From positions 62,001-126,000 of the forward strand of contig JAIUME010000003.1 of the NCBI GenBank assembly GCA_022565695.1: 64,000 nucleotides of DNA, written 5' to 3'. The first letter of the stretch is position 1. Each line of letters begins with the position of its first letter. This DNA is from Alcanivorax sp. (GTDB lineage: Bacteria > Pseudomonadota > Gammaproteobacteria > Pseudomonadales > Alcanivoracaceae). Below are positions 25,801-31,942 of the stretch, piece after piece. A model generated the notes under the pieces. It had not been told where the DNA came from and did not search any database. It was given only the letters and a program-made list of their open reading frames with translations. Both the position numbers and the translations under genes were made by a program.

Positions 25801-27277
25801 TTACGAGAGCGTGACCGCTGCGGGTGCTGACTGCACCAGCTTCTGTGCCCTCGACATGATTGCCGCAGTGACTGCCGAAACGCCACGTTTCAACCCGCCT
25901 GCGGGTGAATATGAAGGCTGGGTGCGGGTACGCCTGGAGAGCACCACTGTCGGCGCGATGTTGCGCTATACCACCGACGGCAGCACGCCGACGCCAGTAC
26001 ATGGCACGGAAGTGGCCAACAATACGGAGCTGTTGATGTCCAGCGACACCACCCTGAAAGTCATTGCCTACCAGGTGGGGCTGAACGTGTCCGAGGTGGC
26101 CGAGGCGACCTATACCTTCCGCGATGCGCAGTTCACCAGCAAAGGTGGCGCTGTCTGGTCACTGCTGCCTCTGCTGGGGCTGTTGTTGCTCCGTGCAAGG
26201 CGTGGCGCTGCGGCGCTGGCCTGGCTGCTGCTGGCCGCCCTGGCCTTGCCTGCCCAGGCGGGTGACGGCTGGTACCTCGGCGGCGCCGTGGGTTGGGCCA
26301 TGACCGACGTGAATGCGGATGACATTGAGCAGCGACTGGCCGATGAAGGTATCCCTGGCACCGCCACGGTGGATGACGAGGATCGCCTGGGCTGGAAGCT
26401 GTTCGGCGGCTACAGCTGGCGCTATCTGGCGCTGGAAGGCGGTTTTGTGGAGCTGGGCGAGATCACCACCGGCCTGGCGGGCACCGGGCCCGTGACCATC
26501 GACCAGTTGCGCGGCATCCCGGCGGCGTCCGGTAACGGCGTCGAAGCAGCCTTGCTGCTGCGTTACCCCTTCACCGAACGCCTGACGGGCTACCTGCGTG
26601 GCGGTGCCCTGCGCTGGGAAACCGAATACAGCCTGGCCGGGGACAGCAAGACCTTCTCGGGTACCGATGCCACCTTCGGCGCGGGCCTGCAGTGGGCACT
26701 GGGGCAGCATTGGCTGGCCCGCGTGTCCTGGGACCGCTATACCGTGGAAGAGGATGACACCGATCTTGTGGGCCTGGGGCTGATCTATCGCTTTGGCCGC
26801 CCGGCGCGTGCGGAGACGGTGGCGCCAGTGTCTGTTGCACCGGCCGAGCCGGAGCCTGCACCCCAGCCCCAGCCCCAGCCCCAGCCCCAGCCAGAGCCGA
26901 TGCCTGCGCCAGAACCTGCGCCACAGCCGGAACCGCCAGCCCCTGCCGAACCCTTCACTGTCGGCGTCGTGACCTTCGGTTTTGATACGGATGCGCCGGT
27001 GCAAGCCGATCTGGATCAGGTGGTGCGCTATCTGCAAGCACATCCGCAAGCGAAGGTTCTGGTGCGCGGCCACACCGACAGCAGCGGCCCCGAGGCACAC
27101 AATCAGGTGCTGTCACTGCGCCGTGCGGAGCAGGTGGTGGCGTTGCTTGAAGCGGCGGGTATTGCTGCCGAGCGCCTGAGTGCGGAAGGGCGGGGCAGTG
27201 CTGAACCGCTGGCCAGCAATGAGACCCGGGAAGGGCGTATGCAGAACCGTCGCGCGGAGGTGGTGCTCAAACCCTGA
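19838..27277 (+). CDS. Giant exported protein: CSLREA-like, beta-helix, Ig-like repeats, CTERM-like anchor, OmpA barrel and OmpA C-terminal domain
   Basis: 2,479 residues. Signal peptide to about residue 45; CSLREA-like start (LTFTVNSTADTTAG, CTLRAAVNDAN); right-handed beta-helix repeats to about 490; DUF11-like domain about 595-720; Ig-like domain to about 808; four Big2-like repeats (818-900, 972-1054, 1055-1137, 1138-1223) with one MBG repeat between; a second beta-helix region 1225-1540; Ig-like 1641-1730; carboxypeptidase-regulatory-like fold about 1924-2000; chitobiase-like domain 2015-2095. Then GG, a hydrophobic stretch and RARR (2103-2124) look like a C-terminal sorting anchor, yet the frame continues into a second hydrophobic segment ending ALPAQA, an eight-strand OmpA-type barrel (about 2142-2330), a Pro-Gln-Glu linker and an OmpA peptidoglycan-binding domain (HTDSSG, LSLRRAEQV). 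Start uncertain: ATG 19838 or 19853. Confidence 0.9.
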   Translation: MEFDKMAHGGGRKAISCRKVYRQSGTLLTSLLLMLLVVLPTAASALTFTVNSTADTTAGTNCEGGGTCTLRAAVNDANGIPEATHPLITVHIQAGTYTLGDLLEVRRSMTFVGSGGNREGDPRTTIIQAGASAENAANGQIMVVNPDWDTGFDTRFEALWFRHAYNVTSQYGGAIDWDGSEGEAVPHVGTLGIYNVVFSDNIINTEAGHGGALGAYFGEQITIERTEFRNNRALGTAGAAGALEIIGTNNIVLRDVTIDGNSAEVQGGGAITRIGSSLTIENSTVSRNRAEGDATSTVGGLAILDYSGDVLITNSTISGNTASGTVGGLELAPREDANQARLTHVTITDNRSGLVNAEAAAGGLRVVTTNAPTRLYNTLVAANFRGAGNTADNIFGSLHNSSEHNLIGTGGNGGLTQGTNGNLVGVDDPGLLPLGDYHGGTETHALRNGSPALDAGSTALPGVAAQDQRGWPRAAASASLTPMNHTDIGAYEAHPTLSLVDDQTATAPTSGTRIVEVPFQVGDSALGVTVTASSSNQTLIPDSALQVTGSDHDRILRITLSANQVGDADITINAAGTFAGNTRERSETFAMTVLPSPALQLSKSHEGDFYQGQTDAVYTLAVENIGLGPTDGSQVNLVDTLPASLNIVSMSGTGWSCDLATAVCSRSDVLASNASYPPVTLTVSVAADAPASVTNEASVTGGGDATGDTASDPTTIQYFTSVTLDSGGGSTWGNDFNLVATVMPDDTGVTGSVLFQRHNGSEWVDLGTSALTGNTAVLSINGELFDASSQQFRARYNGDTAHRFAVSASLPHVISPATQTITFAALAGMTFGDDAITLSATASSGLGVTFSSSDTSVATVSGNTLTVVGAGSTTITATQAGNTNYQAADPVPRTLIVQRAVADVSIADTEQVYDGTPRAVTVTTDPDGVSVTVTYDGSGDAPTEAGSYAVAVVVSGDNYEGGATDTLVISKADQNITFDTLTPRIVGGADFTLDAVSDSGLPITYVSADPSVATVTGNTVSIIAAGTTDITASQAGNNNYNAAADVTRTLEVNRAEQVITFDALAPVTFGDDPFSLTASADSSLPVTFASSDDSVATVSGNTVTIVGAGQADITASQAGDDNYAAAADVVRTLVVQQGPQTLDFDSLTNQTINGDAFSVDLVASASSGAEVSFAVLSGPAALVDSALEVFGTGEITVRATADGDANYLPVQQDRSFTVTATADAVWRVTRCDLGERGSFDRMLDYAVSGNRIAFETDLVCRDVSAITAVNGAFSTDQNLVVDGDGADIELTGAGNSAVLNVVGDAFTLRNLRVTDAVYDMTTDGLPVALHSTSTTIEDVTFTGHAGSVLINPHQSGGEILIRNVVVEDGQGGHGALYLRGGTFGGDTIQATLENVVISNHSGGLGAFAFTDNNSHWQLSLRHMTIVNNNTPGAVFLERHETNSSILVENSVLWNNAGDNYSLWATAAEVLTLRHNVTEGGSGGDAIRDGDPLLSGIALLPGSAALGAADTAVCASTDIRGVARDGARCDAGAFQSRGFILTATGGDDQAATINTDFAAPLAMTVTSEHDEPVAGGQVTLTSPGTGAALSDQVMTATIDGTGVVAQSVTANGSVGAYAVTVDTAGAAPALHYDLENLIIATSLTLASNGALQETGDDIVLTATLSADPLPSGNIVVQRLDGGDWVALASPLLVDDIASVTVPTSAPGERQFRARFAGSATHEATAWQAVTVQVFDPVTVTDPVGGQLPAGSHRDLLLSGGEGSAYDILVSGPQTFTDSVTCTGSPCQYRFTAPDTGAFAGTYTIAVVDGDTDWSSSLLVDVPLRVSVVRPVLLSVDPVRNHTDVIVSGAAVGSTTSLSVDVAADSAGILVSGSGEATDDTAAGNPALFTVTLPDSLASTLTVTLSAEGAGLPTGEASLAAQAAQLYQGSVSGPLGEAIAGGIVTLLSNSTPIEDGDGERYETLTDAQGEFTLIAPPAEADHRVEVMAAGYESVTAAGADCTSFCALDMIAAVTAETPRFNPPAGEYEGWVRVRLESTTVGAMLRYTTDGSTPTPVHGTEVANNTELLMSSDTTLKVIAYQVGLNVSEVAEATYTFRDAQFTSKGGAVWSLLPLLGLLLLRARRGAAALAWLLLAALALPAQAGDGWYLGGAVGWAMTDVNADDIEQRLADEGIPGTATVDDEDRLGWKLFGGYSWRYLALEGGFVELGEITTGLAGTGPVTIDQLRGIPAASGNGVEAALLLRYPFTERLTGYLRGGALRWETEYSLAGDSKTFSGTDATFGAGLQWALGQHWLARVSWDRYTVEEDDTDLVGLGLIYRFGRPARAETVAPVSVAPAEPEPAPQPQPQPQPQPEPMPAPEPAPQPEPPAPAEPFTVGVVTFGFDTDAPVQADLDQVVRYLQAHPQAKVLVRGHTDSSGPEAHNQVLSLRRAEQVVALLEAAGIAAERLSAEGRGSAEPLASNETREGRMQNRRAEVVLKP
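26862..26892 (+). repeat. 6-bp repeat encoding the Pro-Gln linker
   Basis: CCCAGC repeated about five times encodes alternating Pro-Gln between the barrel and the OmpA C-terminal domain. Such linkers span the periplasm from outer membrane to peptidoglycan. Confidence 0.85.
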
Positions 27278-27282
27278 GCACC

Positions 27283-27786
27283 TCAGAAGCGGTCGTTACC
27301 AGGCTGGTCAAGGTTGTTGATCCGTGTCTTGCGCAGTAGCTTGAGCAGCAGATTGCGGCAACTGCGCAAGACCGGGTACAACACCCGCGCCAGCCTGGGC
27401 GAACGAAACATATGATAGTTGAGCCGATTGAAGAGGCCGCTGTTGCTGCCCAGCAGTGCCAGGGCGTGAATGGCATCGGCGCCGTAATACAGCTGCTCAT
27501 CCACTTTCAGCACCATACCCTGGTCAATATCCAGACCCAGAGCAGTTACCTCATCCAGTAGTGCGCCGGGTTCCCGGGCGTCCACCAGCACCAGCTCACC
27601 CACCGATTCACGTATCCGCACCAGATGGCAGTAATGGTCGCAGGCCGGGCAGGCCGTGTCGTAGAGCAGCCATATCTTTCGCGACGGGGGTATGGATGGA
27701 GGCATGGGTGTAGACATAGCGAACGCCATAGCATGTGCCGCTGCGCGGTGCACAGGGCTGTCAGAAGTCTCCGACAAGGTTACCAT
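27283..27786 (-). CDS. Thiol-disulfide oxidoreductase, DCC family (DUF393)
   Basis: 167 residues. The DCC motif appears as LLYDTACPACDHYCHLV (D-x-x-C-x-x-C) after about 38 poorly conserved residues. The rest, including VDAREPGALLDEV and ADAIHALALLG, fits the thioredoxin-like DUF393 family; the C-terminal third is basic and possibly membrane-associated (LARVLYPVLRSCRNLLLKLL). Start at 27786 is supported by AGGGAG four bases upstream. Converges with the giant gene with only five bases between. Redox partner unknown. Confidence 0.85.
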   Translation of the reverse strand: MVTLSETSDSPVHRAAAHAMAFAMSTPMPPSIPPSRKIWLLYDTACPACDHYCHLVRIRESVGELVLVDAREPGALLDEVTALGLDIDQGMVLKVDEQLYYGADAIHALALLGSNSGLFNRLNYHMFRSPRLARVLYPVLRSCRNLLLKLLRKTRINNLDQPGNDRF

Positions 27787-27818
27787 GAGACTCCCTGATG
27801 CTGTAACGGAGCCCCGCC

Positions 27819-28103
27819 ATGACCGATGATGCCTCTTGTGACGCCAAGTGTGACGCCACGCATGACGCCACGCGCCGCGATATTGAAGCCGCCGTATTCC
27901 GCCGTTTGCTGGCGCATCTGGACGACAACAAGTCGGTGCAGAATATCGATCTCATGAACCTGGCCGGCTTCTGCCGTAATTGCCTGGCGAAATGGTATGC
28001 CGCCGCAGCGCAAGAGCGCGGTGAAGAGGTGGATTACGAGAGTGCCCGTGAAACCATCTATGGCATGCCCTATAGTGAATGGAAGGCTCGCTACCAGAAA
28101 TAA
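27819..28103 (+). CDS. DUF1244 family protein
   Basis: 94-residue cytoplasmic protein. The conserved core from about residue 25 (FRRLLAHLDDNKSVQNIDLMNLAGFCRNCLAKWY, with Cys52 and Cys55, then YGMPYSEWKARYQ) is the compact helical DUF1244 fold found across Proteobacteria; function unknown. The first 20 residues hold three near-identical tetrapeptides (CDAK, CDAT, HDAT) encoded by a 12-bp tandem repeat and are not part of the family core. Confidence 0.88.
   Translation: MTDDASCDAKCDATHDATRRDIEAAVFRRLLAHLDDNKSVQNIDLMNLAGFCRNCLAKWYAAAAQERGEEVDYESARETIYGMPYSEWKARYQK
27837..27872 (+). repeat. 12-bp tandem repeat, three copies, near a gene start
   Basis: TGTGACGCCAAG, TGTGACGCCACG, CATGACGCCACG: three units directly behind the DUF1244 start codon, in frame. 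Confidence 0.9.
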
Positions 28104-28132
28104 CGCGCTACCCGATAAAAAGGACAGTATTC

Positions 28133-28516
28133 ATGAATCTGGAAAAAGTGATCTTCGGGTTTTTCATATTGCTGGCGTTGACGCTCAATTTCGGTTTTTT
28201 TCTGGGCGAGATCGACAATCCGGAACACCACAATGTTTACGAGCTGTTCGCTGCGATCATCGTCAGCCTGATTGCGACGGTGCTGAAGTTCGGCGAGCGC
28301 ACCCAGATCGGTGCGGTGCTGCTGGCATCGAGCCTGGTGGCTGATCTGCAGCTGATTGCCGCCGCCGTGGTCTGGGCGGTGGCGGTGCATGTGCTGGACG
28401 TTGGTCTGACGCCAGCGGTCATGGCAAGCATTGTGTCTCTTTCCGGCGGTGCATTGCTGGCCAACGCGGTGTCCACGATCCTGCTGACCGTGGAAACGGT
28501 CACGCTGCACCGATGA
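28133..28516 (+). CDS. Small membrane protein preceding a potassium channel (DUF6394-like)
   Basis: 127 residues with four hydrophobic helices: VIFGFFILLALTLNFGFFLG, VYELFAAIIVSLIATVLKFG, a middle helix around QLIAAAVVWAVAVHVLDVG, and AVMASIVSLSGGALLANAV. Start at 28133 follows AAAAGGA. It ends eight bases before the channel gene. I believe this is the DUF6394 family, which is regularly linked to RCK-channel genes; a role as channel accessory subunit is inference from that linkage. Confidence 0.72.
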   Translation: MNLEKVIFGFFILLALTLNFGFFLGEIDNPEHHNVYELFAAIIVSLIATVLKFGERTQIGAVLLASSLVADLQLIAAAVVWAVAVHVLDVGLTPAVMASIVSLSGGALLANAVSTILLTVETVTLHR

Positions 28517-28523
28517 TGCATCG

Positions 28524-30242
28524 ATGACGCCAGTGCGTTCCGTCTTTCCGATCATCATGCGGCGCATGCGGCCGCCGATGATCCTGCTGATCAGTGCCTA
28601 CGCGCTGGCGGTGCTCGGTTTTACCCTGATGCCCGGTGTCGACGATCAGGGCGAGCCCTGGTCCATGACGTTCTTCCAGGCGTTTTATGTGGTCAGCTAC
28701 ACCGGCAGCACCATCGGCTTTGGCGAAGTGCCCTATGCGTTTTCCAACGCCCAGCGTCTGTGGACCATGGTCAGTATCTACCTCACCGTGTTCGCCTGGT
28801 TGTACTCCGTCGGTACCATTATTTCCCTGATTCAGGACCCTGAATTTCGCAGCGCTCTGATCCGCAGCCGCCAGTTGCGCAGCATGGGCGGCTTGCGCGA
28901 GCCGTTTTATCTGATCTGTGGTTACGGCGACACCGGCAAGTTGCTGGCGCGGGCGCTGATCGGGCGTGGTTACCGCATTGCGGTGATCGATCAGGATGCT
29001 GGCAACATGGAGCAGTTGCGCAGTCAGGATTCCGGCATCCATGTGCCGGCCTTCTGCATGGATGCGGAAGTGCCGGGCAATCTGGTGGATGCGGGTTTGC
29101 AGCACCCCTGGTGCGTGGGCGTGCTGGCCGTCACCGACAGCGACCATACCAATCTCAAGGTGGCCATCGCGGCCAAGCTGCTCAATCGTGAGATTCTGGT
29201 GTTCTGTCGGGCAGACAGTGAAGAGACGGCCAATAACATGCTGTCCTTCGGCACCGATCTGGTGGTCAATCCCTGCGAAGAATTTGCCCGTCGTCTGTTG
29301 ATGGGCATGGTGGAGCCGGACGGGCATCGCGTGTACGACTGGTTGACCTCCCTGCCTGACGCCAGGCTGCCCCAGCGCCCGGAGCCGCCTCAAGGCACCT
29401 GGATCATTTGTGGTTTCGGTGACTTCGGTCAGGCGGTTTACCGTGTGCTGCGCGAAGCAGGTATAGCGGTGACGGTGGTCGCCGAAGATCTGTCAACCTG
29501 CCCGCCAGGCAGCATTCAGGGCAAGGGCACCGAAGCGGTGACCTTGAGGCAGGCCGGCATCGACAAGGCGTCTGCCCTTGTCGCAGGCACCGATGACGAC
29601 GCCGACAACCTGTCCATCGTCATGACGGCGCGCCAGATCAACTCACGGGTCTATATGGTGGCGCTGGAAAACCGGCTCTATAACCATGGCCTGTTCAAGC
29701 TGGCGAAACCGGAGCTGCCGGTGCAGACCAGCTACCTGACGGCGAGCCGTTTCATGTCTGTCCTCAGTGCGCCGATGCTGAAGGATTTTCTGGATCTGGC
29801 AGCGGAGCAGGGCAACAGCTGGAACCAGGTGCTAGTGAAACGCCTGCAGGAGATCAGCGGCGACCTGACCCCGGATTGCTGGAGCGTGACCCTCTGCGAG
29901 CGCGATACGCCGGCGGTGGCCCTGTCGCTGCAACTGGGCGAGGCGGTGGCGTTGGGCAACATCGGTCGCGACCCGCGCAAGCGCAAGAACACGCTGGACC
30001 TGGTGCCGCTGATGCTGCGGCGTGGGGGCGAGAGTCATTTGATGCCCGGCCCGGAGACGGTCTTGCAGAGCAACGACCGTCTGTTGTTCTGCGGCACCGG
30101 CAAGGCGGCTGCCCTGCTCAACTGGAGCCTGCGGCACCGCAACGCCTTGCGCTATGTGCACACCGGTGAGCACCGCCCCGACGGCCTGATCTGGCGCGTT
30201 ATGGCGCGTCGCCGGCGTGCCAGGGCGGAGCTGCGGCGCTGA
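28524..30242 (+). CDS. Potassium channel protein with two RCK (TrkA-N) domains
   Basis: 572 residues. Two membrane helices (about 18-36 and 85-110) flank a pore loop whose selectivity filter reads TGSTIGFGE rather than the canonical TVGYGD. Two Rossmann-type RCK domains follow, starting FYLICGYGDTGKLLARAL (about 130) and WIICGFGDFGQAVYRVL (about 293), each with a TrkA-N GxGxxG motif and a C-terminal TrkA-C-like part. Inner-membrane tetramer gated by cytoplasmic ligands, as in related prokaryotic channels. Whether it carries potassium or another cation is not certain because of the filter. Operon with the upstream four-helix protein. Confidence 0.87.
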   Translation: MTPVRSVFPIIMRRMRPPMILLISAYALAVLGFTLMPGVDDQGEPWSMTFFQAFYVVSYTGSTIGFGEVPYAFSNAQRLWTMVSIYLTVFAWLYSVGTIISLIQDPEFRSALIRSRQLRSMGGLREPFYLICGYGDTGKLLARALIGRGYRIAVIDQDAGNMEQLRSQDSGIHVPAFCMDAEVPGNLVDAGLQHPWCVGVLAVTDSDHTNLKVAIAAKLLNREILVFCRADSEETANNMLSFGTDLVVNPCEEFARRLLMGMVEPDGHRVYDWLTSLPDARLPQRPEPPQGTWIICGFGDFGQAVYRVLREAGIAVTVVAEDLSTCPPGSIQGKGTEAVTLRQAGIDKASALVAGTDDDADNLSIVMTARQINSRVYMVALENRLYNHGLFKLAKPELPVQTSYLTASRFMSVLSAPMLKDFLDLAAEQGNSWNQVLVKRLQEISGDLTPDCWSVTLCERDTPAVALSLQLGEAVALGNIGRDPRKRKNTLDLVPLMLRRGGESHLMPGPETVLQSNDRLLFCGTGKAAALLNWSLRHRNALRYVHTGEHRPDGLIWRVMARRRRARAELRR

Positions 30243-30251
30243 GCGTGATAC

Positions 30252-30896
30252 TCAGGCCTGCAGGCAGCTCAGGTGCCGGTGCAGCGCGGCACAGGCCTTG
30301 TCCAGGCGCTCGACGAGCCCCGTATCTGCGAGTTGCCCATCGTCGGTAAAGGCTTGTCCGGCGCGCGGCACCGAGACCTGGTTCGGCAATACGGTAACCC
30401 CCAGATTGGCGAGTAGCTGCCGCGTCAGCAGCAGGCTGCGCATGCCGCCGAAAGCGCCGGGGGAGGCGGCCATGATCACCGCCAGCTTGCCGTCGAACAG
30501 CGCCAGCCCGCTGGCGTTACCATCCGGTCGTGAAATCCAGTCGAGTGTGTTCTTCAGCAGCGGCGTGATGAAACCGTTGTATTCCGGCGAGGCGATAATC
30601 AGCCCCTGATGCTCGGCAAACAGTTTTTTCAGCGCGCGTATGGCGGGCGGAATGCCGTCCGCCTCTTCCAGATCACCGTCATACAGCGGGGCCGGATAAT
30701 CGCGCAGGTCAATCAAGGTCACGGCCGCGCCCTGACGACGGGCACGGTCCGCAGCCACGCTGGCCAGTTGCTTGTTCAGGGAGGCGCTGCGTGCGCTGCC
30801 AGCGAAGGCCAGGATTCGGGGTGTGTCGGGTGGCGTCTGTTGTGGAGAGCCTTGTGGAGAGCCGTGTAGAAAGCCGGGTGGGGTATCGGTCGTCAT
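30252..30896 (-). CDS. NADPH-dependent FMN reductase family protein
   Basis: 214-residue flavodoxin-fold reductase. The FMN phosphate loop is LAFAGSARSASLNKQLA and the second FMN loop is IIASPEYNGFITPLLKNTLDW, the standard P-E-Y-N-x-x-x-x-x-L-K-N motif of chromate/azo/quinone reductases. The first 26 residues are a Pro/Gly/Gln-rich extension encoded by a 12-bp repeat. AAGGAG lies six bases upstream. Convergent with the channel gene and divergent from the quinone oxidoreductase gene, 64 bases away. Confidence 0.9.
   Translation of the reverse strand: MTTDTPPGFLHGSPQGSPQQTPPDTPRILAFAGSARSASLNKQLASVAADRARRQGAAVTLIDLRDYPAPLYDGDLEEADGIPPAIRALKKLFAEHQGLIIASPEYNGFITPLLKNTLDWISRPDGNASGLALFDGKLAVIMAASPGAFGGMRSLLLTRQLLANLGVTVLPNQVSVPRAGQAFTDDGQLADTGLVERLDKACAALHRHLSCLQA
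30840..30875 (-). repeat. 12-bp tandem repeat, three copies, near a gene start
   Basis: TTGTGGAGAGCC twice plus the diverged GTGTAGAAAGCC. It encodes the extra HGSPQGSPQQ segment at the N-terminus of the FMN reductase. Confidence 0.88.
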
Positions 30897-30960
30897 GCGA
30901 GCTCCTTATCATAAACCTCTGGCAAGCATACCGTTTACCGCCATAGCCGTGGAGCCTGTT

Positions 30961-31926
30961 ATGAAAGCCCTGAGATTCGATCATGCTGGCGCGCTTGACG
31001 CCCTGGCCCTGACCGACCTGCCGCAACCGGTCGCCGCAGAGGGCGAAGTGCTGGTGCGCGTCTGCGCCGCAGGCCTGAACCCCAGCGATCTGAAGAATGT
31101 CCTCGGGCGCTTTCCCTACACCACCCTGCCGCGCGTCCCCGGCCGGGATTTTGCCGGTATCGTCGAGGCGGGACCGGCGGCGCTGTTGGGTAAAGCGGTC
31201 TGGGGTTCCGGCAAAGGCATCGGCTTTACCCGCGATGGCAGCCACGCAGAGTATCTGGTGTTGCCGCAGGAGGCCGTGTCGCTGAAGCCCGAGAGCCTGA
31301 GCTTTGCCCAGGCCGCCAGTTGCGGCGTGCCCTGGATTACCGCCTGGGAAGCGGTTGAACGTGCCGGTATTACGGCAGCGTCCACGGTCATTGTGATCGG
31401 TGCCAGTGGCGCAGTGGGTCTGGCGATGTCGGCCCTGGCGCGGGCACGGGGCGCACGCGTGATCGGCGCCGTGCGCCGGGCGGCGCAGCAGACAGAGCTG
31501 GCCATTGTGGCGCCGGATATGGACACCCTGTTGCTGGGCGATGCAGATGATTTTGTCGCCCGTGCTGGCGAAAAGTGCGAGGCCGGGGCTGATGTGGTGA
31601 TCGACACCACCGGATTCTGGTTGGCACCGGCAGTCGCCGCACTGGCTGATCACGGGCGACTGGTGGCGATTGCAGCCCCGGCAGATGGCATGACGGCATT
31701 GCCGGTGCTGGCCTTCTATCGTCGGTCCGCCACGCTGATCGGCGTCAACTCGCTGTTGCATGACAGCGCGACCTGCGCCGGCATGCTCGATCGCATCGGG
31801 CGTGAGTTCGATCAGGGCGCGTTGCCATTGCCACCGCCTCCCCGGGAATGGCCCTTGGCGGACGGGGTCGCTGCCTACAAGGCACTGGAAGCGGGCGGCG
31901 CTGGCAAGATCGTGCTGGTCCCTTAA
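30961..31926 (+). CDS. Zinc-independent quinone oxidoreductase-like dehydrogenase (MDR family)
   Basis: 321 residues of the medium-chain dehydrogenase/reductase superfamily. The GroES-like half has GLNPSDLKNVLGRFP and LPRVPGRDFAGIV; the Rossmann half has TVIVIGASGAVGLAMSALA for NAD(P)H. Structural and catalytic zinc ligands of alcohol dehydrogenases are absent, so it is closer to quinone oxidoreductases. GTGGAG precedes the ATG. It ends inside a 12-bp duplication shared with the stop of the convergent SulP gene. Confidence 0.9.
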   Translation: MKALRFDHAGALDALALTDLPQPVAAEGEVLVRVCAAGLNPSDLKNVLGRFPYTTLPRVPGRDFAGIVEAGPAALLGKAVWGSGKGIGFTRDGSHAEYLVLPQEAVSLKPESLSFAQAASCGVPWITAWEAVERAGITAASTVIVIGASGAVGLAMSALARARGARVIGAVRRAAQQTELAIVAPDMDTLLLGDADDFVARAGEKCEAGADVVIDTTGFWLAPAVAALADHGRLVAIAAPADGMTALPVLAFYRRSATLIGVNSLLHDSATCAGMLDRIGREFDQGALPLPPPPREWPLADGVAAYKALEAGGAGKIVLVP

Positions 31927-31942
31927 CTGGCCCCTTAACGGG
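31919..31942. repeat. 12-bp duplication shared by two convergent stop codons
   Basis: CCTTAACTGG then CCTTAACGGG with period 12. The TAA in the first copy ends the quinone oxidoreductase gene on the plus strand; the TTA in the second copy is the TAA stop of the SulP gene on the minus strand. Confidence 0.85.

Noticed and set aside
26130-26270. Possible frameshift or sequencing error joining two separate genes
   Set aside because: The reading frame is continuous with normal codon use on both sides and no ribosome binding site or ATG restarts the OmpA part; still listed as a check for the fusion finding.
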